Source: Paenibacillus borealis (lineage in GTDB: Bacteria > Bacillota > Bacilli > Paenibacillales > Paenibacillaceae). From it: DNA of 64,000 nucleotides. Positions 54,136 to 64,000 of the stretch are shown here, piece by piece. A program made the position numbers and the translations under genes. Within the stretch, counting starts at the first letter, position 1. Every line of letters begins with the position of its first letter. The stretch spans positions 6,386,001-6,450,000 of the forward strand of contig NZ_CP009285.1 in assembly GCF_000758665.1 (NCBI RefSeq), written 5' to 3'. A model generated the notes under the pieces. It saw only the letters and a list, made by a program, of their open reading frames with translations. It had not been told where the DNA came from and made no database searches.

Positions 54136-55401
54136 CTATTCTATGGTCACTTTATATTTTTGCATCGCCTTTGCCATCGAATATTCCACCTCAGATATAG
54201 ATGTTCCTTTGGCTATACAAGTTGCCAGATACAGGGAGCCAAAGCTGTCAGGCGGTAAAGATACCTGTTGATTCACACTTGCTGTAGGCAGGAAATACAG
54301 TATATTTTTGTCCTCAAATACATCCTCGATCCCTGCAATTTGAGTAACTACACCAGCCTGCTGGGATAGTAGATCTAAATGACCAAGAACTACATTTGAG
54401 GGGACATTGTTTTGCCAGACAACCATATCCATATCTTGATTCACTGCTTCTCCAACTGCATTATTGATGACTTCCTCATGAAAGGAGATTCCCGTAACAA
54501 TCGGAATAAGATGCGAAGTTATGAATCCGCCTGCCGGGCGTGCGGCAATTTCAATAACCTTTAGCTTGCTGCCTTTGACTTTGCATTCGGCATGAAACGC
54601 GCAATTATCAAATTGCAAGGCTGTGAGAGCTTGCTTGATTTGGATTTGATATTGTTTGAGATCCTCACTGTTTTTCTGGGAAGGGAATATTTCCTTATAC
54701 TCCAGGGAATAATCCTCAGTTACATACTTGTCGATAATTCCGGCAATAATAATCTGCCCCTGATCAATAAGCCCTTCAATCGAGATTTCGTCCCCTTCAA
54801 GAAACTCTTCATAGATATACTCTGAAGGGTAGTACGAATACACTTTATCTTTCTCAATCCTGGTTGTCTCTACCATACTCCGATAGATATCCGGCAGATC
54901 GGATTCAGCGTTTACCTTAAAAATACTTTTACTTCCTGAAGCCCCTACTGGTTTAAAAATAGCCGGAAAACCAATTTCCGCTTGTGCTGACATCAAGTCT
55001 TCCCAAGTTCTAACCTGCCTAAATTGTGGGCATAATTCCGGGAAAACACTTTCGATTTTTTTTCTCATTTCAAATTTATTTCTTGCACCTGTACTAGCCG
55101 CAATAGACAGTGTTTTTAACTGCAAAGCTTCTCCAATCAGTGAAGCCAGTTCAACATCCTTATCGGCCCAAGTGACCACCCCATGGATCTTTGTCTTTGC
55201 AGCATACTCTTTAACGATTTCCAGACAAGCCTTCATGTCATAGGTATCTGTAATAATATAATCATCAATAAATCCTTCATCTACCCCGGGCTTCTTGTCT
55301 GCCAGCAAAGTAACCTTCACGTTCAAATTTCTAGCCGCATAAAGTGGCTCCATCCGTTCTACCTTATGTGATCTTAAATTAATAAACAGTACTCTTTTCA
55401 T
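54136..55401 (-). CDS. ATP-grasp ligase A (BacD-like)
   Basis: 421 residues from ATG 55401 (MKRVLFINLRS). Motifs PAIFKPVGASGSKSIFKV, YIYEEFLEGDEISIEGLI, FHAECKV and KVIEIAARPAGGFITSHLI match BacD-type L-amino-acid ligases most closely of the three. GGAGG lies 10 nt upstream of the chosen ATG; an in-frame ATG at 55455 lies inside the preceding gene without a site. It overlaps the end of the 584-residue gene by 23 nt, so translation is coupled. Confidence 0.88.
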   Translation of the reverse strand: MKRVLFINLRSHKVERMEPLYAARNLNVKVTLLADKKPGVDEGFIDDYIITDTYDMKACLEIVKEYAAKTKIHGVVTWADKDVELASLIGEALQLKTLSIAASTGARNKFEMRKKIESVFPELCPQFRQVRTWEDLMSAQAEIGFPAIFKPVGASGSKSIFKVNAESDLPDIYRSMVETTRIEKDKVYSYYPSEYIYEEFLEGDEISIEGLIDQGQIIIAGIIDKYVTEDYSLEYKEIFPSQKNSEDLKQYQIQIKQALTALQFDNCAFHAECKVKGSKLKVIEIAARPAGGFITSHLIPIVTGISFHEEVINNAVGEAVNQDMDMVVWQNNVPSNVVLGHLDLLSQQAGVVTQIAGIEDVFEDKNILYFLPTASVNQQVSLPPDSFGSLYLATCIAKGTSISEVEYSMAKAMQKYKVTIE

Positions 55402-57133
55402 TCGGGGCAGCCTCCAAGGAATAGTATTGAACATACCAGTCTTTATCGTATTCAATTAAACTATAGGATGTATTCTGTTCAGCAACCTCATCAACGATCG
55501 CTTGATATACCTGATATAAATATTGGGTATAGACAAGGGAGTCGAGAAGATCAGACTCTTGGTATACTTCATCGCCCAATCTCACCAATCTGATATCCAT
55601 AAAGGCATGAAGAATAGTATCATCAATTGTGATAGAATGCGGTGCTCTTATACAATTGTTTACCGAGAGTTTTACATGGCCGACATGATGATATTTAGAC
55701 AGCTTAGTAATATCAGGCAACTGTGGAGGGAAATAATAATCACGATTTTCAATTATATCTGTATAACTCTGGAAATTTCCGGGGATATAATGCCAGCTGT
55801 TATATAACATCCGGGATGCAATAGAAACGCACATTTTGGCTAACATTTCTACAGGCATTCTGTGTGCCAAACGTGCACTTGGAACGATATAACAGGAATA
55901 ATTCTGCAGCTTCAAAGCACAAATATCCTCAACCTTTTTTTCCCGCAACAATTTAATGAAAGCTCCTATGTTTTGAAAAAACCTTGAAAAGCAAACATCC
56001 GAATTAGTTTTTTCTCCTAATGTGCTTAATATGCTATGCACTAAGGCATGAATCGAGTTGTGACGGTCATTGCCTGCAATTTGACCTGTCAGCTCCTGAT
56101 ATACAAGCTTTCTCGACAGTTCATAGAGCGAAGAGTGATCAGCACTAATCAGACCAAATTGATTGCGCAGCATCTCTTCCAGAGCGTTGTCTCTTTTCGT
56201 ACACAAGGATGCATGATTTAGACCGAGGAATTTTTCTGTTTTTTGCAGACTGATTCCATTAATATCTCTATAGATGAGGACAGTTTCTCTAACCTTTGCA
56301 AAAAGTTCCCGCACCCGTAACGATTTTTCCATCAGGCTGCTGGCTTTAAAAATAGGTTCCAATGGAAGGTGCAGAATTTCACAATAGGTTGTATATTTAT
56401 CTTCAAAAAATATATGCAGTGAAGAAAGCGTAATTTGCTGATTATTGATTTCTTCTGCACGTGTTTGGATACCTGACTTAAATAACAGATAGAGGGAATA
56501 AACAAAGATCTTATCCTCTTCTTCCCAATCTTCTATGGATTTGGTGGTCAACGCACATAAAATATAATCTGCATCAAATTTATGATGAGCAGGATAAAGA
56601 TTATTTAATTCATAGAAATTCGAATATAATTTATGATTCACAAACAAGGATATGGGAGCCATGTGCTGGCAGAAATGCTTGATTTCATTAACCATTTTTA
56701 TAATTTCCTGGCCACTGTGCCCACTAAAAAACAAATCGCACTCTTTTACTTCTTTCAAATGACGAATATTATTTTCCTCAAAGAGGTCGTCAATTTTCGT
56801 TCTGTAGGAGCCTATCTTCATTGATCCAATTAAGCTCCCGTGCTCCTGCTTAAGCTCAGTAATAAATAACTTTTGCTTTTTTATGTAATAAAAATACAAT
56901 AAGTCTGAATCGTCCTGTTCTTCAGATCCAGTGAATTTCAGAGCATCTTCAGTGACCAGTTTATAGATCTCCTGTTCAAAGTAAGTCAGGCTCTTAAACA
57001 TCTCTGCAAACTCCAAATGTCCGGATAAAGTTAAAATAAGTTGAATCGCTTGAGAAGCTGTCTCTGTGTTCCGCGCATCGTTTATGGATCTTTCTATCAG
57101 CATATCATATGTTTCAAAGCTAACTTCCTTCAT
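55379..57133 (-). CDS. Large protein of unknown family, first gene of the ATP-grasp operon
   Basis: 584 residues; I do not recognise a family. No signal peptide or membrane segment. Helical, charged N-terminal half with many Lys/Glu; a middle part of HTH-like or armadillo-like helices (LQKTEKFLGLNHASLCTKRDNAL); a C-terminal part rich in His, Tyr and Trp (NSWHYIPGNFQSYTDII, SKYHHVGHVKLSVNNCIRAPHSI). The His/Cys-rich end could bind a metal or a cofactor; not shown. ATG with AGGAG 10 nt upstream. First gene of the operon, just downstream of the divergent regulator promoter, so it may be a further enzyme or a scaffold for the ligases. Confidence 0.8.
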   Translation of the reverse strand: MKEVSFETYDMLIERSINDARNTETASQAIQLILTLSGHLEFAEMFKSLTYFEQEIYKLVTEDALKFTGSEEQDDSDLLYFYYIKKQKLFITELKQEHGSLIGSMKIGSYRTKIDDLFEENNIRHLKEVKECDLFFSGHSGQEIIKMVNEIKHFCQHMAPISLFVNHKLYSNFYELNNLYPAHHKFDADYILCALTTKSIEDWEEEDKIFVYSLYLLFKSGIQTRAEEINNQQITLSSLHIFFEDKYTTYCEILHLPLEPIFKASSLMEKSLRVRELFAKVRETVLIYRDINGISLQKTEKFLGLNHASLCTKRDNALEEMLRNQFGLISADHSSLYELSRKLVYQELTGQIAGNDRHNSIHALVHSILSTLGEKTNSDVCFSRFFQNIGAFIKLLREKKVEDICALKLQNYSCYIVPSARLAHRMPVEMLAKMCVSIASRMLYNSWHYIPGNFQSYTDIIENRDYYFPPQLPDITKLSKYHHVGHVKLSVNNCIRAPHSITIDDTILHAFMDIRLVRLGDEVYQESDLLDSLVYTQYLYQVYQAIVDEVAEQNTSYSLIEYDKDWYVQYYSLEAAPNEKSTVY

Positions 57134-57238
57134 GCACTCTACGCTCCTATATATGTATTTAGATTATTCAACTAAATTAATATTTATTTCAATCTTCACC
57201 ATTTATTCTTATTCCCCATTATATATATATGATAATAT

Positions 57239-57258
57239 GTTAAAAATAGTTATTTAAC
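57239..57258. promoter_or_regulatory. Inverted repeat in the divergent promoter region
   Basis: GTTAAA (57239-57244) and TTTAAC (57253-57258), 8 nt apart, lie in the AT-rich 207-nt gap between the operon and the regulator gene. Possible operator for the regulator. A TTGAAA box is seen on the minus strand near 57190 but the -10 is not clear. Confidence 0.35.
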
Positions 57259-57340
57259 TTTAATGTGACCACTTTTACAAAATAGAGGATGAATAGATTT
57301 CAGGAATCAGCTTCAAAATTGTTTATGAGGTGAGGGGTTT

Positions 57341-59044
57341 ATGGAGAGAAACTACATTTCGATGCGCTCATATATTGGAAACAGAATTCTTTTTAAAACA
57401 AATGAGTTAGAGAACTTATGGAATTGTACAACAAAAACAGTAAACCGCAGATTAAAAAAATATCAGGATAAAAAACTGCTAGTCTTTCAAGCTGGAATCG
57501 GCAGGGGGAATCTGTCACAAATAATCTTTTCCCATCCCTTTGATGTGGAGCTCGACGAGTTTCTCAATCAAAGTTTAGCAGCTAAATCCTATGACGATAT
57601 TCTGTTCCTGCTGGAATTAAATTTGCCTTCCCAATGGTTGAATAATGCGCTTGAGGACGTGCGTAAAATATTTAAAGTTCATTATATGAACGATAACTTA
57701 ACATGTCTGAGAACGATATTGCCCCGCCCTGTTACAACCCTTGATCCCAGAAAAGCTTCCTCTGCACTAGAAGCATTTCTGCTTCAACAAACAGGCGATA
57801 CCTTGCTTGATTTCGATATGGAGAAACAAAAAATAACACCAAGATTGGCTCATCATTGGCGTCAGCTGAATTTTGGTCGGACCTGGGTCTTATTTTTACG
57901 AAAAAACGTCCTGTTCCATAATGGAAAGCTATTTAACAGTGAGGATGTATTATATTCCATTAAACAAGCCTGTGGTCCGGAATCAGTCATATGCTGGGCT
58001 TTGGACAATATCGATAGTATGGAATGTCTAGACGAGTACTCGATAAAAATTTGTTTAAAAAAACCGGATTCGTTTTTCCTCAGATACCTATGCTCTATTA
58101 ATCTAACAATGGTTCCAAACGGCTATAATTATCCGGTGGATCAATGGACCGGTACGGGAGCCTTTAAACTTGAAATAAAAAATGAAACCCCAGTGAGGCT
58201 TGTTAGCTTTAACGACTACTATGGCATCAAACCGTTACTTGACATTGTTGAATTCTGGAATATAAAAAAAGTAAAGCTCATTCCGGAGCAGCGTGCTGAT
58301 TATTCACCTATCCTGCTAAATGATGGCTTCAATTTTATTATTTTCAATCACAAAAAATCCCCGGTTTTTAATCAAAAGGAGTTTAGGGAAGCCCTTTATC
58401 ATTTACTCGACTCTAAACAAATGTTCACGGAGCTCAAGCGACCATATAATAATAAAATAAAAAGTTACTTCCAGACTCAAGAGAAGCATATCCCTCTTGA
58501 GGATAGTAAAATTGAGAACCTTTTGAAGGCTTGCGACTACAATAACGAACCTCTCACACTTGGATTTATGATGTCAGATGAATACAGTGAAGAAGCCAAG
58601 TGGATTCAGCAAAAAGCAAATAAGTACGGCCTTCGTCTTGAGTTAATGGCCATTGATAAAAATGAATATCTGTCGTCGAATCTTGCTGAGAGTAAAATTG
58701 ATATTATGCTGGCTGGAGAAATACCTTCCGAAGATATTCAGCTCTCCTTTTTACAATTTCTCTTTAGCCCAGTATTGCTGCCCAAACGTTTTTTCTCCGA
58801 TAACATATATAACGAAATTAACGAACACCTGGCAGAAGAAAATAATGATCCAGAAACGATATCGCCAAATGATAATTTATACAGACTGGATGATTTTTTG
58901 TTCAGCAATTATTACATAATTTATCTGAACCAAATGAAGCATGAACAAATGATTTATCCTTTCATTAATGAAGATGTAACAAGCAGTTACGGATATATGG
59001 ATTTAAAAAATACCTGGTTTATAGATGAAGCCCAATATCGCTAA
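57341..59044 (+). CDS. SgrR-type regulator with peptide/solute-binding-protein domain
   Basis: 567 residues: N-terminal SgrR-like winged HTH (ENLWNCTTKTVNRRLKKYQDKKLL) then a C-terminal SBP_bac_5 domain like those of oligopeptide ABC transporters (TLDPRKASSALEAFLLQQ; FHNGKLFNSEDVLYSIKQAC, ending about residue 560). No signal peptide, so the domain senses a ligand in the cytosol. ATG with GAGGTGAGG 8 nt upstream. Divergent from the ATP-grasp operon. SBP_bac_5 domains usually bind peptides, so it may detect the product or a precursor. Confidence 0.88.
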   Translation: MERNYISMRSYIGNRILFKTNELENLWNCTTKTVNRRLKKYQDKKLLVFQAGIGRGNLSQIIFSHPFDVELDEFLNQSLAAKSYDDILFLLELNLPSQWLNNALEDVRKIFKVHYMNDNLTCLRTILPRPVTTLDPRKASSALEAFLLQQTGDTLLDFDMEKQKITPRLAHHWRQLNFGRTWVLFLRKNVLFHNGKLFNSEDVLYSIKQACGPESVICWALDNIDSMECLDEYSIKICLKKPDSFFLRYLCSINLTMVPNGYNYPVDQWTGTGAFKLEIKNETPVRLVSFNDYYGIKPLLDIVEFWNIKKVKLIPEQRADYSPILLNDGFNFIIFNHKKSPVFNQKEFREALYHLLDSKQMFTELKRPYNNKIKSYFQTQEKHIPLEDSKIENLLKACDYNNEPLTLGFMMSDEYSEEAKWIQQKANKYGLRLELMAIDKNEYLSSNLAESKIDIMLAGEIPSEDIQLSFLQFLFSPVLLPKRFFSDNIYNEINEHLAEENNDPETISPNDNLYRLDDFLFSNYYIIYLNQMKHEQMIYPFINEDVTSSYGYMDLKNTWFIDEAQYR

Positions 59045-59082
59045 AGGGACAGCTCAGCTGGGGATGTTTCTGAACAACAAAA

Positions 59083-59131
59083 AATGACTGACATGTAATA
59101 TTGCATTTAGCAATTTCACATGTCAGTCATT
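59083..59131. terminator. Bidirectional terminator, regulator gene / tRNA array
   Basis: A 14-bp perfect stem AATGACTGACATGT / ACATGTCAGTCATT with an inner ATTGC/GCAAT stem. On the minus strand it is followed by TTTTTT and ends the tRNA array; it can also stop the regulator transcript. Confidence 0.9.
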
Positions 59132-59135
59132 GTTA

Positions 59136-59214
59136 TACCGGCGAGAGGACTCGAACCTCCACGGTTTCCCTCTCGATTTTGAGTCGAGCGCGTCTGCCAT
59201 TCCGCCACGCCGGC
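59136..59214 (-). tRNA. tRNA-Leu(CAA)
   Basis: Cloverleaf with acceptor GCCGGCG / CGCCGGT, anticodon stem CTCGA / TCGAG and loop CTCAAAA giving anticodon CAA, and an 11-nt long variable arm as expected for Leu. No encoded CCA. Last gene of the array. Confidence 0.93.
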
Positions 59215-59267
59215 AAATTATAGGTATATATCCCTTAAGGATACTTTGAGTATTCAAGAAGTAATAA

Positions 59268-59387
59268 TGGCGCGCCCTGAGAGATACGGATGCTATACAT
59301 CCGATTGCGAAGTTATTCTAACGAAGCATATGCTCCAACGAACTCGTTCGAATCTGAGGACACTTTGATTATCCCAAGAAGTAAATA
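59268..59387 (-). repeat. tRNA-Arg 3'-end fragment plus ~102-nt element, copy 1
   Basis: 18 nt at 59268-59285 are an exact copy of 59388-59405, the 3' end of tRNA-Arg including CCA, acceptor and T-stem strand. Between them (59286-59387) lies a 102-nt segment homologous to 59599-59690, sharing GATTGCGA, TATGCT and CAACGAAC in the same order. Homology of the flanks extends ~30 nt further. See findings. Confidence 0.75.
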
Positions 59388-59464
59388 TGGCGCGCCCTGA
59401 GAGATTCGAACTCCCGACCTTTTGATTCGTAGTCAAACGCTCTATCCAGCTGAGCTAAGGGCGC
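59388..59464 (-). tRNA. tRNA-Arg(ACG)
   Basis: Acceptor GCGCCCT / AGGGCGC, anticodon ACG in loop CTACGAA, encoded CCA. Inside a repeat structure: its 3' end is duplicated 120 nt downstream. Confidence 0.95.
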
Positions 59465-59470
59465 AAAATA

Positions 59471-59545
59471 TGGAGCGGACGACGGGAATCGAACCCGCGA
59501 CCCTCGCCTTGGCAAGGCGATGCTCTACCGCTGAGCCACGTCCGC
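59471..59545 (-). tRNA. tRNA-Gly(GCC)
   Basis: Acceptor GCGGACG / CGTCCGC, anticodon GCC in loop TTGCCAA, encoded CCA. Confidence 0.96.
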
Positions 59546-59580
59546 ACACGGTATGTATTCAATAGTTTACTTAAGTAAAA

Positions 59581-59690
59581 TGGCGGAACCGACGGGATAC
59601 TCTTCACTCCGTTACGAGATTGCGATGTATTCCTTACGATGCCTATGCTTCAACGAACCCTGGGAATTCTCATCCCTGAAGTAAAAAAGA
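59581..59690 (-). repeat. tRNA-Asp 3'-end fragment plus ~92-nt element, copy 2
   Basis: 18 nt at 59581-59598 exactly copy 59691-59708, the 3' end of tRNA-Asp (CCA, discriminator, acceptor strand, T-stem strand, two T-loop bases). The 92-nt segment between (59599-59690) is homologous to that of copy 1 beside tRNA-Arg. Confidence 0.75.
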
Positions 59691-59768
59691 TGGCGGAACC
59701 GACGGGATTCGAACCCGCGATCTCCTGCGTGACAGGCAGGCATGTTAGGCCAACTACACCACGGTTCC
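59691..59768 (-). tRNA. tRNA-Asp(GTC)
   Basis: Acceptor GGAACCG / CGGTTCC, anticodon GTC in loop CTGTCAC, encoded CCA. A substrate of the Tgt enzyme encoded at 13.1-14.2 kb. Confidence 0.95.
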
Positions 59769-59776
59769 AAGTTAAA

Positions 59777-59850
<74 letters not shown>

Positions 59851-59890
59851 TCAGTAATAAATGTATTCACTTCTATCTTGCAAGTCTCCA

Positions 59891-59966
59891 TGGTGGAGGC
59901 TGAGGGGTTCGAACCCCCGACCCTCTGCTTGTAAGGCAGATGCTCTCCCAGCTGAGCTAAGCCTCC
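59891..59966 (-). tRNA. tRNA-Val(TAC)
   Basis: Acceptor GGAGGCT / AGCCTCC, anticodon TAC in loop CTTACAA, encoded CCA. Confidence 0.95.
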
Positions 59967-60028
59967 ATCGAAGAAGCAACTTAATGATCATAACACATTA
60001 TCATGAGATATACAAACATTATTTTTTA

Positions 60029-60103
60029 TGGTGACTCGTATGGGATTCGAACCCATGTTACCTCCGTGAAAGGGAGGTGTCTTAACCCCTTGACCAACGA
60101 GCC
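60029..60103 (-). tRNA. tRNA-Glu(TTC)
   Basis: Acceptor GGCTCGT / ACGAGTC with a G:U-type end pair, anticodon TTC in loop CTTTCAC, encoded CCA. First gene of the array. Confidence 0.95.
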
Positions 60104-60136
60104 ATATCAACAATAATTCTTTCGACAACAAAAAAT

Positions 60137-60165
60137 ATTATATCAAATATATGGGCATAATGCAA
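60137..60165 (-). promoter_or_regulatory. Promoter of the tRNA array
   Basis: On the minus strand TTGCAT (60160-60165), a 17-nt spacer and a perfect TATAAT (60137-60142), 34 nt upstream of tRNA-Glu. Shows that the array has its own start apart from the rRNA operon. Confidence 0.75.
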
Positions 60166-60245
60166 TAGAAAACAATATAATTATTAAATTCTTTTGTCCT
60201 TCCACTTCAACTCTATTCTGAATAGCTAATTGTAGAATCCGTTTC

Positions 60246-60764
60246 CTATTCCCCGGTCTTCAACAGAGATATAATAATTCCAGCTACCTCTGGAATGGAC
60301 TTCTGCTCAGTGTCCACATAACACTCGAAGACCTTATTCTTCAGCCCTGTAAGGCATCTGTCCATCTGCACAGCAGCCCAGGAGTCCCTACCTTCACCAC
60401 GGCTCTCCAGTCTGCTGAGCAGGGTCTCAGGTGAAGCAGACAACGTGAAGTGACGAACTTCACGGCCCTCGCTTCTTAGTCTACCCACTATCTCCATAAA
60501 ATAGTCTGGATCTACTAGTGTCATAGGTACAATAATTGTTCCATCATACTCTGAATCTATGTATCTAAGCATTGAATACGCAAGCTCACGCCAGAGAGGA
60601 TGGCTCTGAAAATCGTTTTTTGACATTTCCGCAGGAATGTTATCACGGATATAATAGCCGGCATTCTCCGGATCGAATACATAAGAATGTGGAATTCTCC
60701 GGTGGAGTTCATCCGCCGTTTGCGTTTTTCCTGAACAAAAGGTTCCATTCAGCCAAATAATCAC
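60246..60764 (-). CDS. TmrB-like P-loop ATP-binding protein
   Basis: 172 residues close to B. subtilis TmrB, which gives tunicamycin resistance: MIIWLNGTFCSGKTQTADELHRRIP (Walker A GTFCSGKT), FDPENAGYYIRD, DFQSHPLWR, IIVPMTLVDPDYF, HFTLSASPETLLSRL and SWAAVQMDRC. It is about 25 residues shorter at the C-terminus than TmrB, lacking its amphiphilic tail. GTG start behind GGGAGGGTG. Lies between the 5S gene and the tRNA array. Confidence 0.9.
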   Translation of the reverse strand: MIIWLNGTFCSGKTQTADELHRRIPHSYVFDPENAGYYIRDNIPAEMSKNDFQSHPLWRELAYSMLRYIDSEYDGTIIVPMTLVDPDYFMEIVGRLRSEGREVRHFTLSASPETLLSRLESRGEGRDSWAAVQMDRCLTGLKNKVFECYVDTEQKSIPEVAGIIISLLKTGE

Positions 60765-60897
60765 ATACGCACCCTCCCGACAATAATTATCTTATAAAGA
60801 AAATGTTGTATTATGAGCAGGAATTTTAAAATGTAATCCGTTCCCCTCCTCAGGCAGCGGGCTAAAATCGTGAAATTCATGTGTTAACTGTACAACA

Positions 60898-60928
60898 AAA
60901 AACCACCGTTGAATATCAACAGTGGTCT
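60898..60928 (-). terminator. Terminator of the rRNA operon
   Basis: ACCACTGTTGA / TCAACGGTGGT stem and a TTTTTTG run on the minus strand, a few nt after the 5S gene. Confidence 0.9.
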
Positions 60929-60932
60929 TAAG

Positions 60933-61049
60933 TGCTTGGCGGCGTCCTACTCTCCCAGGACCCTTCGGTCCAAGTACCATCGGCGCTGGAGGGCTTAACG
61001 GTCGTGTTCGGGATGGGTACGTGTGGAACCCCTCCGCTATCGCCACCAA
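60933..61049 (-). rRNA. rrf: 5S ribosomal RNA
   Basis: 117 nt beginning TTTGGTGGCGATAGCG and ending GGACGCCGCCAAGCA, matching Bacillales 5S, including CCGAACACG and GATGGTACTTGG. Confidence 0.97.
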
Positions 61050-61053
61050 ACGG

Positions 61054-61105
61054 GCATTTGATATATCAAATGCATTGTTCAGGTCTCAGCATCGCCAAAT
61101 GCTGA
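61054..61105 (-). other. Stem-loops in the 23S-5S spacer
   Basis: GCATTTGATATATCAAATGC (61054-61073) is a perfect 20-nt palindrome next to the 5S start, and TCAGCAT / ATGCTGA (61086-61105) a second hairpin; both are probably rRNA processing stems. The rest of the 151-nt spacer shows nothing else. Confidence 0.6.
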
Positions 61106-61200
61106 AAACAAATTTTCTCTACAGAACTGCTTGAGCTCTATAAATTACAATTTGATTCCTGAAAACTGAATCCGAAACGAATCTGCGTGTTAGAATTGTT

Positions 61201-64000
<2,800 letters not shown>

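Noticed and set aside
50340..59135. A tRNA-Leu-targeted genomic island with att sites
   Set aside because: No integrase gene and no copy of the tRNA-Leu 3' end at the left border were found.
60766..60888. A 40-codon frame upstream of the tmrB-like gene ending in a GTGA overlap
   Set aside because: No ribosome site before its ATG, and it starts inside or next to the rRNA operon terminator; not enough to call a leader.

Overview
The window is a piece of chromosome from a spore-forming, low-to-mid GC Firmicute, most likely Paenibacillus. Evidence: the conserved Bacillales order secDF - comN - spoVB - yrbG-like - yrzE-like - yajC - tgt - queA - ruvB/A/C - bofC; sporulation genes (spoVB, bofC, a SpoIID-type protein); many TTG and GTG starts behind strong GGAGG sites; a Lpl-type sugar ABC transporter with AraC regulators; and no 16S gene to settle the species. 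Everything below is read by eye; family names rest on motif recognition, not searches.

Layout. 0.1-20.9 kb is core housekeeping: uracil permease, apt, recJ, a cation-efflux protein, split secD and secF, comN, spoVB, small membrane proteins, a PAP2 phosphatase, yajC-tgt-queA, a SpoIID/LytB protein, ruvB-ruvA-ruvC and bofC. 20.9-27.1 kb holds a lipoprotein serpin, an S15-type hydrolase, a divergent M19 dipeptidase and an ornithine-cyclodeaminase-like enzyme. 27.2-31.4 kb has fabV, a PadR-controlled flavodoxin/ferredoxin operon and an NAD(P)-binding protein. 31.6-34.2 kb has a GH88 hydrolase and an AraC regulator. 34.3-36.3 kb holds two adjacent genes, each of which appears to be controlled by a leader peptide and a hairpin covering its ribosome-binding site: a yidC paralogue behind a MifM-like arrest ORF, and a P-loop kinase behind an 18-codon leader with an Arg-X-Arg motif. 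36.4-50.3 kb is a carbohydrate-use locus (beta-helix enzyme, sugar ABC transporter, two AraC regulators, SGNH esterase, GHL6-type hydrolase).

50.4-59.0 kb is a clearly AT-richer accessory cluster: three BacD-like ATP-grasp ligases, an MFS exporter and a large protein of unknown family in one tight operon, divergent from an SgrR-type regulator with a peptide-binding-protein-like domain. It looks like a small-peptide biosynthesis, export and sensing system. 59.1-64.0 kb, all on the minus strand, holds a seven-gene tRNA array, a tmrB-like gene, 5S rRNA and most of 23S rRNA.

Undescribed structure: (1) in the tRNA array, two homologous ~100-nt segments each lie between the intact 3' end of a tRNA gene and an exact 18-nt copy of that tRNA's own 3' end, as expected of tiny elements inserted at tRNA 3' ends; (2) three intergenic ~180-bp elements (17.5, 25.8, 32.9 kb) each carry four palindromes with a GTTGTA-N5-TACAAC-like core about 50 nt apart; (3) the two leader-peptide attenuators at 34.3-35.6 kb; (4) the ATP-grasp cluster.
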